From positions 310,001 through 374,000 of the forward strand of contig NZ_JAIVKN010000001.1 in assembly GCF_020524025.1 (NCBI RefSeq): DNA of 64,000 nucleotides, given 5' to 3'. Source of the DNA: Halobacillus litoralis. Lineage in GTDB: Bacteria; Bacillota; Bacilli; Bacillales; Halobacillaceae. The notes below the pieces were generated by a model. It was not told the DNA's origin. It searched no databases and was given only the letters and a program-made list of their open reading frames with translations. How positions within the stretch are numbered: the first letter of the stretch is position 1; the number at the start of each line of letters is the position of its first letter. Made by a program: the position numbers and the translations under genes. This document shows, piece after piece, positions 26,137-33,506 of the stretch.

Positions 26137-26183
26137 AAAAGAAGCAAAGGAGAAGCCGGCAAGTTTCTCCTTTGCTTCTTTTA
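26137..26183 (+). terminator. Intrinsic terminator after the GNAT gene
   Basis: AAAAGAAGCAAAGGAGAA and its complement (ending CTTCTTTT) flank a short loop; T-run at the end. It is 34 bases downstream of the stop codon. Confidence 0.9.
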
Positions 26184-26287
26184 ATAGCAGTGTTAAGGAT
26201 GATGGTTCATATCTTGAAACGAAAATGGGTGTTCGTCCGTATGTAATGATAGAGGATTAAATACGAATAGACCGGAGGGGACACTTT

Positions 26288-26827
26288 ATGAAAAAATACA
26301 AGAATTACTTGCTGCCGTTGACGCTGTTGGGAATTCTTCTACTGGCTGCTGGCTGCACAGAGGTGGGGAATAGCTCAGATGAAAGTGAGAGTCAAAACCA
26401 AGGTGAGGATAATATTTCAACTGTACTTGAAAATGTATTCGATGGACCCGGAGAAGAACAGGAAGCGTTACTGGCATCTGATAGTGATGTGGAAGATAAA
26501 GGAGAAAAGCTTGATGAATATTATAAGGAAAATTTCCAGCCGTATATGAGTGAAAGCTTTTTTGAGAGATTTGTAAACACGAATGGAGCATGGACGTTCT
26601 TACAACCAGCTTATCCCGAATATGCGCTGATAGTTGATGAAATCACACTTGAAGAAAAAGATGAAGAAGGCCATCATAGCTTCACTGTGAAAGTGTCCTA
26701 TACAAATAATGAATCGGGTGAAAGTGAAACGATGACTGTGGAAGGGACAGCGTACACGAATGAAGACGGGAAACTTACGAGCATTCAATATATCAACGAT
26801 GAAGAATTACGAACCGCATTAAATTAA
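26288..26827 (+). CDS. Lipoprotein with one copy of the domain duplicated at 19241-20248
   Basis: 179 residues. Lipobox LLAAGC with Cys23, then an acidic linker. NISTVLENVFDGPGEEQEAL matches both repeats of the 335-residue lipoprotein, and FQPYMSESFFERF, WTFLQPAYPEYAL and DEITLEEKDEEG match repeat 2 best, ending SIQYINDEELRTALN. It is therefore a single-domain paralogue 6 kb away on the other strand. ATG follows GGAGGGG. Extracytoplasmic; function unknown. Confidence 0.85.
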   Translation: MKKYKNYLLPLTLLGILLLAAGCTEVGNSSDESESQNQGEDNISTVLENVFDGPGEEQEALLASDSDVEDKGEKLDEYYKENFQPYMSESFFERFVNTNGAWTFLQPAYPEYALIVDEITLEEKDEEGHHSFTVKVSYTNNESGESETMTVEGTAYTNEDGKLTSIQYINDEELRTALN

Positions 26828-26846
26828 GAAAATGACTGAAAGATTG

Positions 26847-26882
26847 AACCCCCTGTTTGTAGATGACAAACAGGGGGTTTCT
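26847..26882. terminator. Intrinsic terminator between convergent genes
   Basis: AACCCCCTGTTTGT (26847-26860) pairs with ACAAACAGGGGGTT (26866-26879), followed by TCTTC. Placed between the lipoprotein gene and the convergent nucleoside transporter. Confidence 0.9.
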
Positions 26883-26911
26883 TCATATCCATAAAAAATT
26901 TTATGAGAGCT

Positions 26912-28102
26912 TTATATAAACATAGAAACAAAGATGGCTGTAATAAAGCTGGCCAGTGTACCGCCGATAATCGCTTTTAGTCCAAGTTTTGAAACTTGTG
27001 TCTTTTTATTAGGGGCAAGAGATCCAAGACCAACAATCAGCTGCCCGATGGAGGACAAGTTTGCAAAGTTACAAAGGGCTACGGACATAATGGCGACGGT
27101 TTTCGGGGAAAGCTCACTCATCATGTCTGTCAGGTTCGCGTAGGCCAGGAACTCATTGGCTGCAAGCTTTGTTCCAATAAGAGATGCCGCCTGGAAGGCA
27201 TCCGCTAACGGAATTCCGATTAAGAGTGCAAAAGGATAAAAGATAAAGCCGAAGATCGTGGATAAGTCTGTATTCACAAGTCCAAGCACTCCGTTAACTA
27301 GAGCGATGACACTGATAAAGGCAATGAGAAGGCCGCCGATGTTTGCTGCCAGCTTCACACCATTAACGGCACCATCAGAAATAGCTTCAAATACGTTGGC
27401 GTGATCTCCTTTAGCCATTTGAATTTCTTCGTTCAGCTCTGACGTTTCTGTTTCTGGCTCAAGAAGCTTAGCTACGACAAGGGAGACAAATGGGACGCTG
27501 AAAATAGAAATGATTAAATACCTTAGGTCAATTCCCATGCCGACATAACCGACAAGAATGGCACCACTTGCTGAGGCTGTTCCACCCACCATGATGGCAA
27601 AAGTCTCAGAACGTGTCATCCGATCTAAATACGGTTTGACTAAAAGCGGGGCTTCAGCGACACCTAAAAATGTGTTTCCGACAGCACTGAAGGATTCAAC
27701 TTTCGAGGTTTTCAGTACTTTTCCAACAATGGTACCTAAAAACTTAACAATAAGAGGCAGGAGACGTATATGATAAAGCGCTGAAATTAAAGCAGATATA
27801 AAGATAAGAGCACCAAGTACGTTGATTCCAAATAAGAAGTTAATGTCTGTTTGTGCAAAGAGAGGTCCGAAAACAAATTCAATCCCGGCTGAACTGTAGT
27901 CGATAATTCCTTGGATAAATAGCGCGGTTTTCTTAAGCAGGTACTGTCCAAAAGAAACGTTCAGCATGGTATAAACAAATAACCCTTCCAGAGCAAGCCC
28001 GACAACGATCGTCTGCCATTTGATCATTTTCCTGTTGCTGCTGAGAAGCCAGCATAGTGCGATAATAACAACTAGTGAGAGTAGTCCTGTAATTAAATTC
28101 AT
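26912..28102 (-). CDS. nupG: Concentrative nucleoside transporter (NupG/NupC family)
   Basis: 396 residues with about ten membrane segments. CNT landmarks are VGNTFLGVAEAPLLVKPYL (the G-x-S/T-x-x-E substrate motif), MVGGTASASGAILVGYVGMG and ALCNFANLSSIGQLIVGLG near the C-terminus. It imports purine nucleosides by proton or sodium symport. ATG 28102 has AAGGAGG 8 bases upstream; upstream in-frame residues are leader. A guanine-type purine riboswitch precedes it, as for B. subtilis nupG (yxjA), which supports guanosine/inosine uptake. Confidence 0.93.
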   Translation of the reverse strand: MNLITGLLSLVVIIALCWLLSSNRKMIKWQTIVVGLALEGLFVYTMLNVSFGQYLLKKTALFIQGIIDYSSAGIEFVFGPLFAQTDINFLFGINVLGALIFISALISALYHIRLLPLIVKFLGTIVGKVLKTSKVESFSAVGNTFLGVAEAPLLVKPYLDRMTRSETFAIMVGGTASASGAILVGYVGMGIDLRYLIISIFSVPFVSLVVAKLLEPETETSELNEEIQMAKGDHANVFEAISDGAVNGVKLAANIGGLLIAFISVIALVNGVLGLVNTDLSTIFGFIFYPFALLIGIPLADAFQAASLIGTKLAANEFLAYANLTDMMSELSPKTVAIMSVALCNFANLSSIGQLIVGLGSLAPNKKTQVSKLGLKAIIGGTLASFITAIFVSMFI

Positions 28103-28167
28103 GATGTGTTCCTCCTTAGAATATAACGGATCCCTCATAGGTAGTAAGACGTCAGACCACTATGAAA

Positions 28168-28326
28168 ATAAAAAAAACCTCTTTCCAATTGAAAAAAGGA
28201 AAGAGGTAGAATAGGGGCTCCTGTTTAAAGAAACCCTGCAATTCTATACTTTCCTTATAGTCCAGCCATTTACGGTAGCCAGGTAGAGACTTGTGGACCA
28301 TATTTCCACATTTATATAAGGAATCC
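28168..28326 (-). ncRNA. Purine (guanine-type) riboswitch with terminator
   Basis: Reading the minus strand, the aptamer (28250-28326) has P1 TTCCTTATA/TATAAGGAA, loop L2 with AATATGGTCCAC, core CAAGTCTCTACC, loop L3 GCTACCGTAAATGG and the junction GGACTATAAGG. C at the specificity position (GACTAT rather than GATTAT) indicates guanine/hypoxanthine. The expression platform is a 9-bp hairpin CCTCTTTCC/GGAAAGAGG followed by eight T (28170-28208). Purine binding should stop transcription of nupG. Confidence 0.95.
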
Positions 28327-28348
28327 GTGTAAAGTGATTTGATTAGGA

Positions 28349-28377
28349 TTCTAGCAGAGGGGTGAATGGATAACAAG
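28349..28377 (-). promoter_or_regulatory. SigA-type promoter of the riboswitch-nupG transcript
   Basis: On the minus strand TTGTTA (28372-28377) and TAGAAT (28349-28354) are separated by exactly 17 bases, and the aptamer begins about 22 bases downstream. I see no palindrome nearby. The region 28378-28656 upstream holds no gene I can support. Confidence 0.75.
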
Positions 28378-28656
28378 AGTAAATGATAATGTTTAAAAAT
28401 GGCGAAATTTCTTATAAATTGTTGAAATCCCTTTCTTTTAGATTGAGATATTTCCTCTTTTTTGAAATAATTAAAAAGATGTATGTGTATCATATAAGGC
28501 ACAATGTCGGGGCGGTTAACTAAAGGAATGACAGATGATTTGGGTTGTTTCCTCTATAATGGAAGCCCTTTATTAGCCGCTGTTTTTACTCCGTGACAGC
28601 CTGGTGTTTTCCATTAGTCTTACTTAATTTGACCTTATTGAATAGGGAGGATTCGC

Positions 28657-29004
28657 ATGATCGATCGAATTGATACGATATGTGTAACGGTGCAGGATTT
28701 ACCTGCGTCCAAGAAATGGTATCAAACACGTCTGGGATTTGAAGCCGTATTTGAAGGAGAGGGATACTGCGTGCTACGTGTTGGAAGTGGCGGAACGCCT
28801 TTGACCATAGAAGAAGGAGAAAGAATGGACCGGATAAACCAAACGACGTATCCTATTTTCTACTCCCATTCTATTGAAGAAACCTATCAGTCTTTAAAGG
28901 AAAAGAATGTTCAAGTCGGAAAACTGATGAAGGATAGCGACAACCATTACTTTGATTTTTATGACCCTGATGGAAACCGCCTGCAGGTCTGCTTTTTTGA
29001 ATAG
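28657..29004 (+). CDS. VOC superfamily protein (glyoxalase/bleomycin-resistance fold)
   Basis: 115 residues, one VOC module. IDTICVTVQDLPASKKWYQT opens it and HYFDFYDPDGNRLQVC closes it, with the terminal strand ligand replaced by Gln (RLQV, usually LEV/IEL), so metal binding may be altered. ATG follows GGGAGG. It heads a tightly packed plus-strand run of genes. Confidence 0.85.
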   Translation: MIDRIDTICVTVQDLPASKKWYQTRLGFEAVFEGEGYCVLRVGSGGTPLTIEEGERMDRINQTTYPIFYSHSIEETYQSLKEKNVQVGKLMKDSDNHYFDFYDPDGNRLQVCFFE

Positions 29005-29023
29005 ATTCATAAGGAGTGACGCT

Positions 29024-30016
29024 ATGTTCCGTCCACTAAAGAAAGGGGATACGATTGGTCTTTTTACACCTTCCTCCCCGGCAACGGTTACAGCTGAAGA
29101 AAGGTATAAACGGGGAAAAAGATTCCTTGAAGAAAAAGGATTTCGAATAAAAGAAGGCAGGTTAACCGGAAAGTCTGAGATTTATCGATCCGGCACACCT
29201 AAAGAAAGGGCGGAGGAGTTTAATGAGCTCATCCAGGATCCCGAAATTTCAATGGTCATGTCCACCATTGGAGGTACAAATTCCAACAGCCTTCTTCCTT
29301 ACATCGACTACAAGACCTTTGCTGAACATCCTAAGATTGTAGTTGGCTACTCCGATACGACCGCTTTGTTGCTTTCGCTATATGCCAAAACGGGAATTCC
29401 CACGTATTACGGCCCCGGACTGATTCCTTCGTTTGGAGAATTTGCCCCGCTTGTTCACGATACATACCGTTATTTTGAAAATTATTTTGTGAACGAAGAA
29501 AGGATCCCATATTCTGTTCCAATGCCTTCTTACTGGTCTGATGAACCAGTGAACTGGCTTGAGAAAACGACCGAAAAAACGCTTTATTCAAATGAATGGA
29601 TCACAGGAATAGAAGGAAGGGCTGAAGGACGTGTAATTGGTGGTAATGTGAATGCGATGTATGGATTTATCGGTTCGGAATATTTTCCTGAAATTAAAGA
29701 GGGAGATATTCTTTTAATGGAGGACTGCAATAAAAATGCTGCGGTTGTTGAAAAGAATCTGGCCATGTTAAACGTTCATGGCGTTTTTGATAAAGTCTCA
29801 GGAATTCTACTTGGAAAGCACGAGCAATATGATGATCTGGGAACTGGTAAACAGACTCTGGATCTATTACTGGAGCAGCTGGATGGGAGGCAGATCCCGA
29901 TACTTGCTGACTTTGATACCTGCCATACGCACCCGATGCATCCGCTTGCGATTGGAAGAAGGGTGAGAATCGACACGGTGGAAAAGAGTGTACAGTGCAT
30001 AGAAACGTGGTTATAG
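29024..30016 (+). CDS. S66 family peptidase (LD-carboxypeptidase / MccF-like)
   Basis: 330 residues. Opening PLKKGDTIGLFTPSSPA, the nucleophile Ser110 in VVGYSDTTALL, glutamate in LLMEDCNKN and the catalytic His in CHTHPMHPLAIGRRVRID form the S66 Ser-Glu-His triad. The long insertion resembles MccF-like proteins, which cleave aminoacyl-nucleotide antibiotics, more than LdcA. ATG 29024 follows AAGGAG. It starts 19 bases after the VOC gene and is followed after 12 bases by a methyltransferase-like gene. Confidence 0.9.
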   Translation: MFRPLKKGDTIGLFTPSSPATVTAEERYKRGKRFLEEKGFRIKEGRLTGKSEIYRSGTPKERAEEFNELIQDPEISMVMSTIGGTNSNSLLPYIDYKTFAEHPKIVVGYSDTTALLLSLYAKTGIPTYYGPGLIPSFGEFAPLVHDTYRYFENYFVNEERIPYSVPMPSYWSDEPVNWLEKTTEKTLYSNEWITGIEGRAEGRVIGGNVNAMYGFIGSEYFPEIKEGDILLMEDCNKNAAVVEKNLAMLNVHGVFDKVSGILLGKHEQYDDLGTGKQTLDLLLEQLDGRQIPILADFDTCHTHPMHPLAIGRRVRIDTVEKSVQCIETWL

Positions 30017-30028
30017 GAGTGAATGATA

Positions 30029-30601
30029 ATGAATCAGGTCGATGATAAAAAAGTAGTCATCGGGGCAGGACCTTACAACAATAATCCGGGGTGGTACCAC
30101 ACACAGGAAGATGAATTGGATCTTCTGAAGGAAGAAACATGGCAGCAAAGGTTCACTCCCTCTACTTTATCAGCGGTGTTAGCTGAACATGTGTGGGAGC
30201 ACCTTACATATGAAGAGGGAGTAAAAGCAGCGCAGGTTTGTAAGAAATACCTGAAGGAAAACGGGTATATCCGCTGCGCGGTGCCTGATGGCTTTTTTAA
30301 AGATGAAAAGTATCAGCGGATTGTCCAGGTAGGAGGGCCGGGTTCTCTTGACCACCCAGCTGCCAGTCATAAAATCGTACATACTTATATATCGTTAAGC
30401 CGTCTTTTTGAAGAAGCGGGATTTGAAGTGAAGCTTTTGGAGTACTGTGATGAAAATGGCAGTTTTCGCGAAAACGAGTGGAGCGGGGAGGACGGGGTGA
30501 TTTTCCGTTCGAGTAAATATGACCCTAGAAATGAAGAAGCATTGACGGTACCATCCTTAATTGTGGATGCCATCAAGCGCGAAGATTCTCAACGGATTTG
30601 A
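30029..30601 (+). CDS. SAM-dependent methyltransferase-like protein
   Basis: 190 residues. KKVVIGAGPYNNNPGW replaces the usual motif I glycine loop; LAEHVWEHLTYEEGVKAA and YLKENGYIRCAVPDGF match the motif around the methyltransferase post-I/motif III region of the Methyltransf_11 kind (xEHLxxxE, GGxxRxAVPD). Proteins of this type often act on sugars or small molecules, or have lost activity. AGGAG is 9 bases before ATG 30029 but only 3 before ATG 30023. Confidence 0.75.
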   Translation: MNQVDDKKVVIGAGPYNNNPGWYHTQEDELDLLKEETWQQRFTPSTLSAVLAEHVWEHLTYEEGVKAAQVCKKYLKENGYIRCAVPDGFFKDEKYQRIVQVGGPGSLDHPAASHKIVHTYISLSRLFEEAGFEVKLLEYCDENGSFRENEWSGEDGVIFRSSKYDPRNEEALTVPSLIVDAIKREDSQRI

Positions 30602-30651
30602 ACTGAATTGTATCCGAAATATATGAACAATGTATGATAAGAGGTGTTCCA

Positions 30652-31224
30652 TTGACAGAGTTTACAGTAGCAAGAGAAACAGAACGATTGATCATTCGAC
30701 CGCTGAAAAAATCCGATTACACATTATGGCTTTCCTCATTTGAAGCTCGTTCCCCGTCCTTACATAAACATGACCCCGGGCGCTTAGATATGACTGAATG
30801 CACAGAAACCTGGTTTAATCACTTGGTGGAGAGACACCAGACGCTGGCTGTAGAAGATACAGCTCACGTGTTTGCTGTCTTCCGAAAAGAGGATGACCAG
30901 CATATAGGAATGGTGGATTTTTCGACCCTGGCAAGAGACAAATTTCAGTGGGCGAGAATCGGCTACACGATTCACAACCAGTATTGGAAAAAAGGATACG
31001 GCAAAGAAGCGGTCAAATCCGCTTTAGACATCGCCTTTTATGACCTTGGATTTCACAGGATTGAAGCTCATATCTGTGTTGATAACGAGGCATCCAGGAA
31101 ATTGTCCGAGAGTGTTGGACTGACCTTTGAATGTATTCGTGAAGGATTCATCTATGAAAATGACGAATGGACGGATCATGCCGTTTATGCGAAAAATGCA
31201 GAGCAGGTGGTGGGAGCATCATGA
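30652..31224 (+). CDS. GNAT acetyltransferase, RimJ/RimL type
   Basis: 190 residues. ETERLIIRPLKKSDYTLWL opening, HIGMVDFSTLARDKFQWARI central strands, YWKKGYGKEAVKSALDIAF for CoA binding, and DNEASRKLSESVGLTFECIR as the C-terminal motif are characteristic of Acetyltransf_3. TTG 30652 has GAGGTG 5 bases upstream; ATG 30634 has no ribosome site. Its stop overlaps the next start (ATGA, 31221-31224), so the two are coupled. Confidence 0.88.
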   Translation: MTEFTVARETERLIIRPLKKSDYTLWLSSFEARSPSLHKHDPGRLDMTECTETWFNHLVERHQTLAVEDTAHVFAVFRKEDDQHIGMVDFSTLARDKFQWARIGYTIHNQYWKKGYGKEAVKSALDIAFYDLGFHRIEAHICVDNEASRKLSESVGLTFECIREGFIYENDEWTDHAVYAKNAEQVVGAS

Positions 31225-31862
31225 CTACTGTTGGAATTCTAGGAATGACACACGATGAGGAAATGCAGAAGAAGTACCGCTACCCCTTATCTCTGGTAGA
31301 AAAATTGATAGAGGAATTCAACCCTGACGTTATTTGTGGAGAAGTCCACCCCAAAAGCTGGGAGCTCTATCTTATAGAGGGAAAGCCTTATGGAATCTTA
31401 GGTGAAACACAAGAGGAGTATCCATCGTTGATTTTCCCGTATTGTGAGAAAAACAATATTTCCTTTATTCCTGTTAACTGGTTTGAAGAGGATGTATTTG
31501 AAGAAGAACCCTTTGACAGGTATGGGGTGGAGAAGCGTAAACTCCTGGAAAAGGAACACATGCAGTGGCAGGAAGAGCAGTTATCTGCGTGGAATGCTGA
31601 CAGGATTCCATTGAATTCCTTTGAGTACGATGAAGTGACTGAAAAGATGTATAAATGGCTTCATACCGTAAACCCTGACGTTCAGAATGTAGTATGGAAT
31701 GCGCGGCACTTTATCATGCTGGCAAGGGTTAAAAATGCCGTAAGAAAATACGAGGGTAAAAGAATTTTGTGCATCCACGGAGCTGATCACAACTATTGGT
31801 ACTATAAAACCCTGGCTGAAGAAGACAACATTGAATTGGTATATCCTTTAAGAACAAAATAA
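31221..31862 (+). CDS. Uncharacterised TraB/ChaN-like protein
   Basis: 213 residues. VGILGMTHDEEMQKKYRYPL and EEFNPDVICGEVHPKSWELY resemble the first strands of the TraB/ChaN/EreA-like superfamily (His early, then PDxIxGE). Near the end VVWNARHFIMLARVKNAVRK and ILCIHGADHNYWYYKTL carry the second histidine pair, typical of metal-dependent members. Assignment is by pattern only. It overlaps the upstream GNAT gene by four bases. Confidence 0.6.
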   Translation: MTTVGILGMTHDEEMQKKYRYPLSLVEKLIEEFNPDVICGEVHPKSWELYLIEGKPYGILGETQEEYPSLIFPYCEKNNISFIPVNWFEEDVFEEEPFDRYGVEKRKLLEKEHMQWQEEQLSAWNADRIPLNSFEYDEVTEKMYKWLHTVNPDVQNVVWNARHFIMLARVKNAVRKYEGKRILCIHGADHNYWYYKTLAEEDNIELVYPLRTK

Positions 31863-31881
31863 TAGAAAGAGGTTAAATCTC

Positions 31882-32220
31882 ATGAAAAACATCCGAAAAG
31901 TCTTTTTTGATAATCATTATGCGATGACGAACGAAACACCGAAAGCTATGGAATTTGAACATAGGGAGAATGGGGATTTCATCTATATTCTGCCTAATAA
32001 GCAGTTGACTATTGTACTGCATCCAGAAAAAGTAGAGGCCGATGAAGAACTTTACAATAAAGCTTCAAAGGAAACCCATAGTACAGCATTAAGAGAGTTT
32101 CCAAAACGCGCTCATACAGGAAAACAGCCGATTCAATATGGCTATGCCTTTGTATTCCAATCGAACGAGGAGTGCTCTCAATTCTTAAAAGAGTTGGAAA
32201 TGACGTCCATGACTCAATGA
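31882..32220 (+). CDS. Hypothetical protein, 112 aa
   Basis: A soluble protein with mixed composition: IRKVFFDNHYAMTNETPKAM at the N-terminus and YGYAFVFQSNEECSQFLKEL near the end; one Cys. No motif recognised. AAAGAGG lies 9-14 bases before ATG 31882. It is the last gene of the run that starts at 28657 and follows the previous stop by 19 bases. Confidence 0.65.
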   Translation: MKNIRKVFFDNHYAMTNETPKAMEFEHRENGDFIYILPNKQLTIVLHPEKVEADEELYNKASKETHSTALREFPKRAHTGKQPIQYGYAFVFQSNEECSQFLKELEMTSMTQ

Positions 32221-32315
32221 ATTTTAGTATAAGAGTGGTACAAATAGAAGAATCATAGGGAAAAGAAAGTCTGGAATTTAATTTTTCCGTAAAATACAAC
32301 CGGTCCCAAACCGTG

Positions 32316-32321
32316 TATAAT
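32316..32321 (+). promoter_or_regulatory. Probable -10 box of the RacA-like gene
   Basis: TATAAT at 32316-32321, about 100 bases before ATG 32423; the -35 region (about TACAAC) is weak. The stretch ACCGGTCCCAAACCGT just before it is partly palindromic. Confidence 0.4.
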
Positions 32322-32422
32322 AGAGGGAGAATAAAGAGTGAAGGCGCAGGTTTAACCAAGTTCTTTAACTGCTGAAGCTTTTAAAGAAAAACCCCTTCCT
32401 ATTTAGTGAAAAGGAGGCCCTT

Positions 32423-33130
32423 ATGCGACACGACATACAGCCGAATGAGCGAGCATTCTCGACAAAAGAAGTGGCCGAAGAAGTGGGCATTGCGACAACA
32501 ACGGTTCGCAGGTATGGCCAGATCCTCGAACGGAACGGATATGAATTCTTTAAGGATGGTGACCGCCGGATTTTTGTCCGGACGGATATTGATGCTTTAA
32601 AGTCCATACGGGACACGGACCTTTCTCAGGACGAGCAGGCGAAGATCCTTGTAGATGAGCAGAAGGAAATGCTGGGCGGATACACAGAAACGGCGCTTAC
32701 CATATCCGATACATACAATCAATCTCTGCAGAATCCAGAGCAGACGAAAGAACTGTTGAAGCTTCTCGCGAATGAGCTTGCTGCAAGCCGTGAGATGAAC
32801 GTTCAACTGCGGCAGGACATGACGGAACTGAAGTCCACCGTTTCCAGGCTTCAACAGGATCACCATGTCATCAGTTCAGGAGTTGGGAATTTTTCTCAGA
32901 AGACCCACACAAAAATGGACAAAATGATGGAACAGCAGAAGAATCAGTATGAAACACTGCTTGAAGAAGAAAAAGAGCGAAGTGAAATGCTGAAGCAGGA
33001 ATTACAGCAAATGAGACAGGATCAGAAAAAAGAGTGGCAGGCGCAGAATGAATTTAATCAGCAGTTGGAAGTAACGGTGAAGAGGTCGAAGAGTACCTGG
33101 GAAAAACTCTTTGATTTGTTTCGAAAGTGA
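32423..33130 (+). CDS. MerR-type HTH coiled-coil protein, DUF3967/RacA-like
   Basis: 235 residues. N-terminal winged helix: FSTKEVAEEVGIATTTVRRY, then YEFFKDGDRRIFVRTDIDAL. The rest is a long charged coiled coil (MDKMMEQQKNQYETLLEEEK, Gln/Glu/Lys repeats) ending LFDLFRK. This is the layout of RacA-like chromosome-anchoring proteins and of DUF3967 proteins often found on Bacillus plasmids near partition genes. AAAAGGAGG precedes ATG 32423. A small secreted-type protein overlaps its stop by four bases. Confidence 0.8.
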   Translation: MRHDIQPNERAFSTKEVAEEVGIATTTVRRYGQILERNGYEFFKDGDRRIFVRTDIDALKSIRDTDLSQDEQAKILVDEQKEMLGGYTETALTISDTYNQSLQNPEQTKELLKLLANELAASREMNVQLRQDMTELKSTVSRLQQDHHVISSGVGNFSQKTHTKMDKMMEQQKNQYETLLEEEKERSEMLKQELQQMRQDQKKEWQAQNEFNQQLEVTVKRSKSTWEKLFDLFRK

Positions 33131-33309
33131 TCAATGTGAAAAGGAAAAGGTGGATACAATCCATAATACTTGCTGTCTTTCTTTCAATCGGAACGACTTC
33201 TAACTATTATGCCTTTCACCAAGCAAAAAACGCATGCTTGAACGAAGGGAAAACCCCTGTGGTTGAACAGACTTTCTTAGCGGTTCACTGGTCGGTTTCC
33301 TGTCCATAA
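33127..33309 (+). CDS. Small membrane protein with C-x(n)-GKTPxVE...C motif (copy 1)
   Basis: 60 residues: basic start, one membrane helix (IIYS-like IQSIILAVFLSIGTTSNYYAF), then NACLNEGKTPVVEQTFLAVH and WSVSCP. The two cysteines would be outside and could form a disulfide. The protein at 51356 has the same plan. GTG 33127 overlaps the upstream stop (GTGA), so translation is coupled; GTG 33136 is an alternative. A terminator follows. Confidence 0.65.
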   Translation: MINVKRKRWIQSIILAVFLSIGTTSNYYAFHQAKNACLNEGKTPVVEQTFLAVHWSVSCP

Positions 33310-33342
33310 GAAAAGAACAGGAGAAATTAAAGTCGGAATGTG

Positions 33343-33373
33343 AGGAGATCCTATCATTGGATCTCCTTTTTTA
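33343..33373 (+). terminator. Intrinsic terminator
   Basis: AGGAGATCC (33343-33351) pairs with GGATCTCCT (33359-33367) around a 7-base loop, followed by six T. Ends the RacA-like/small protein pair. Confidence 0.9.
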
Positions 33374-33506
33374 GAAGGAAATGATCGTTCGTATAGAGAA
33401 TATATAAGTTTAGGTATCTTGAATTGAGGATATATGGGGGTAAGATACATAGGACAGAAGAATTGGTTTTAAAATACTATTTTTTATAAAAGGAAGGAAC
33501 GATCTT

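Noticed and set aside
28152-28502. 116-codon minus-strand frame upstream of nupG
   Set aside because: It coincides with the purine riboswitch aptamer and its terminator; RNA structure explains the sequence fully and there is no ribosome-binding site.
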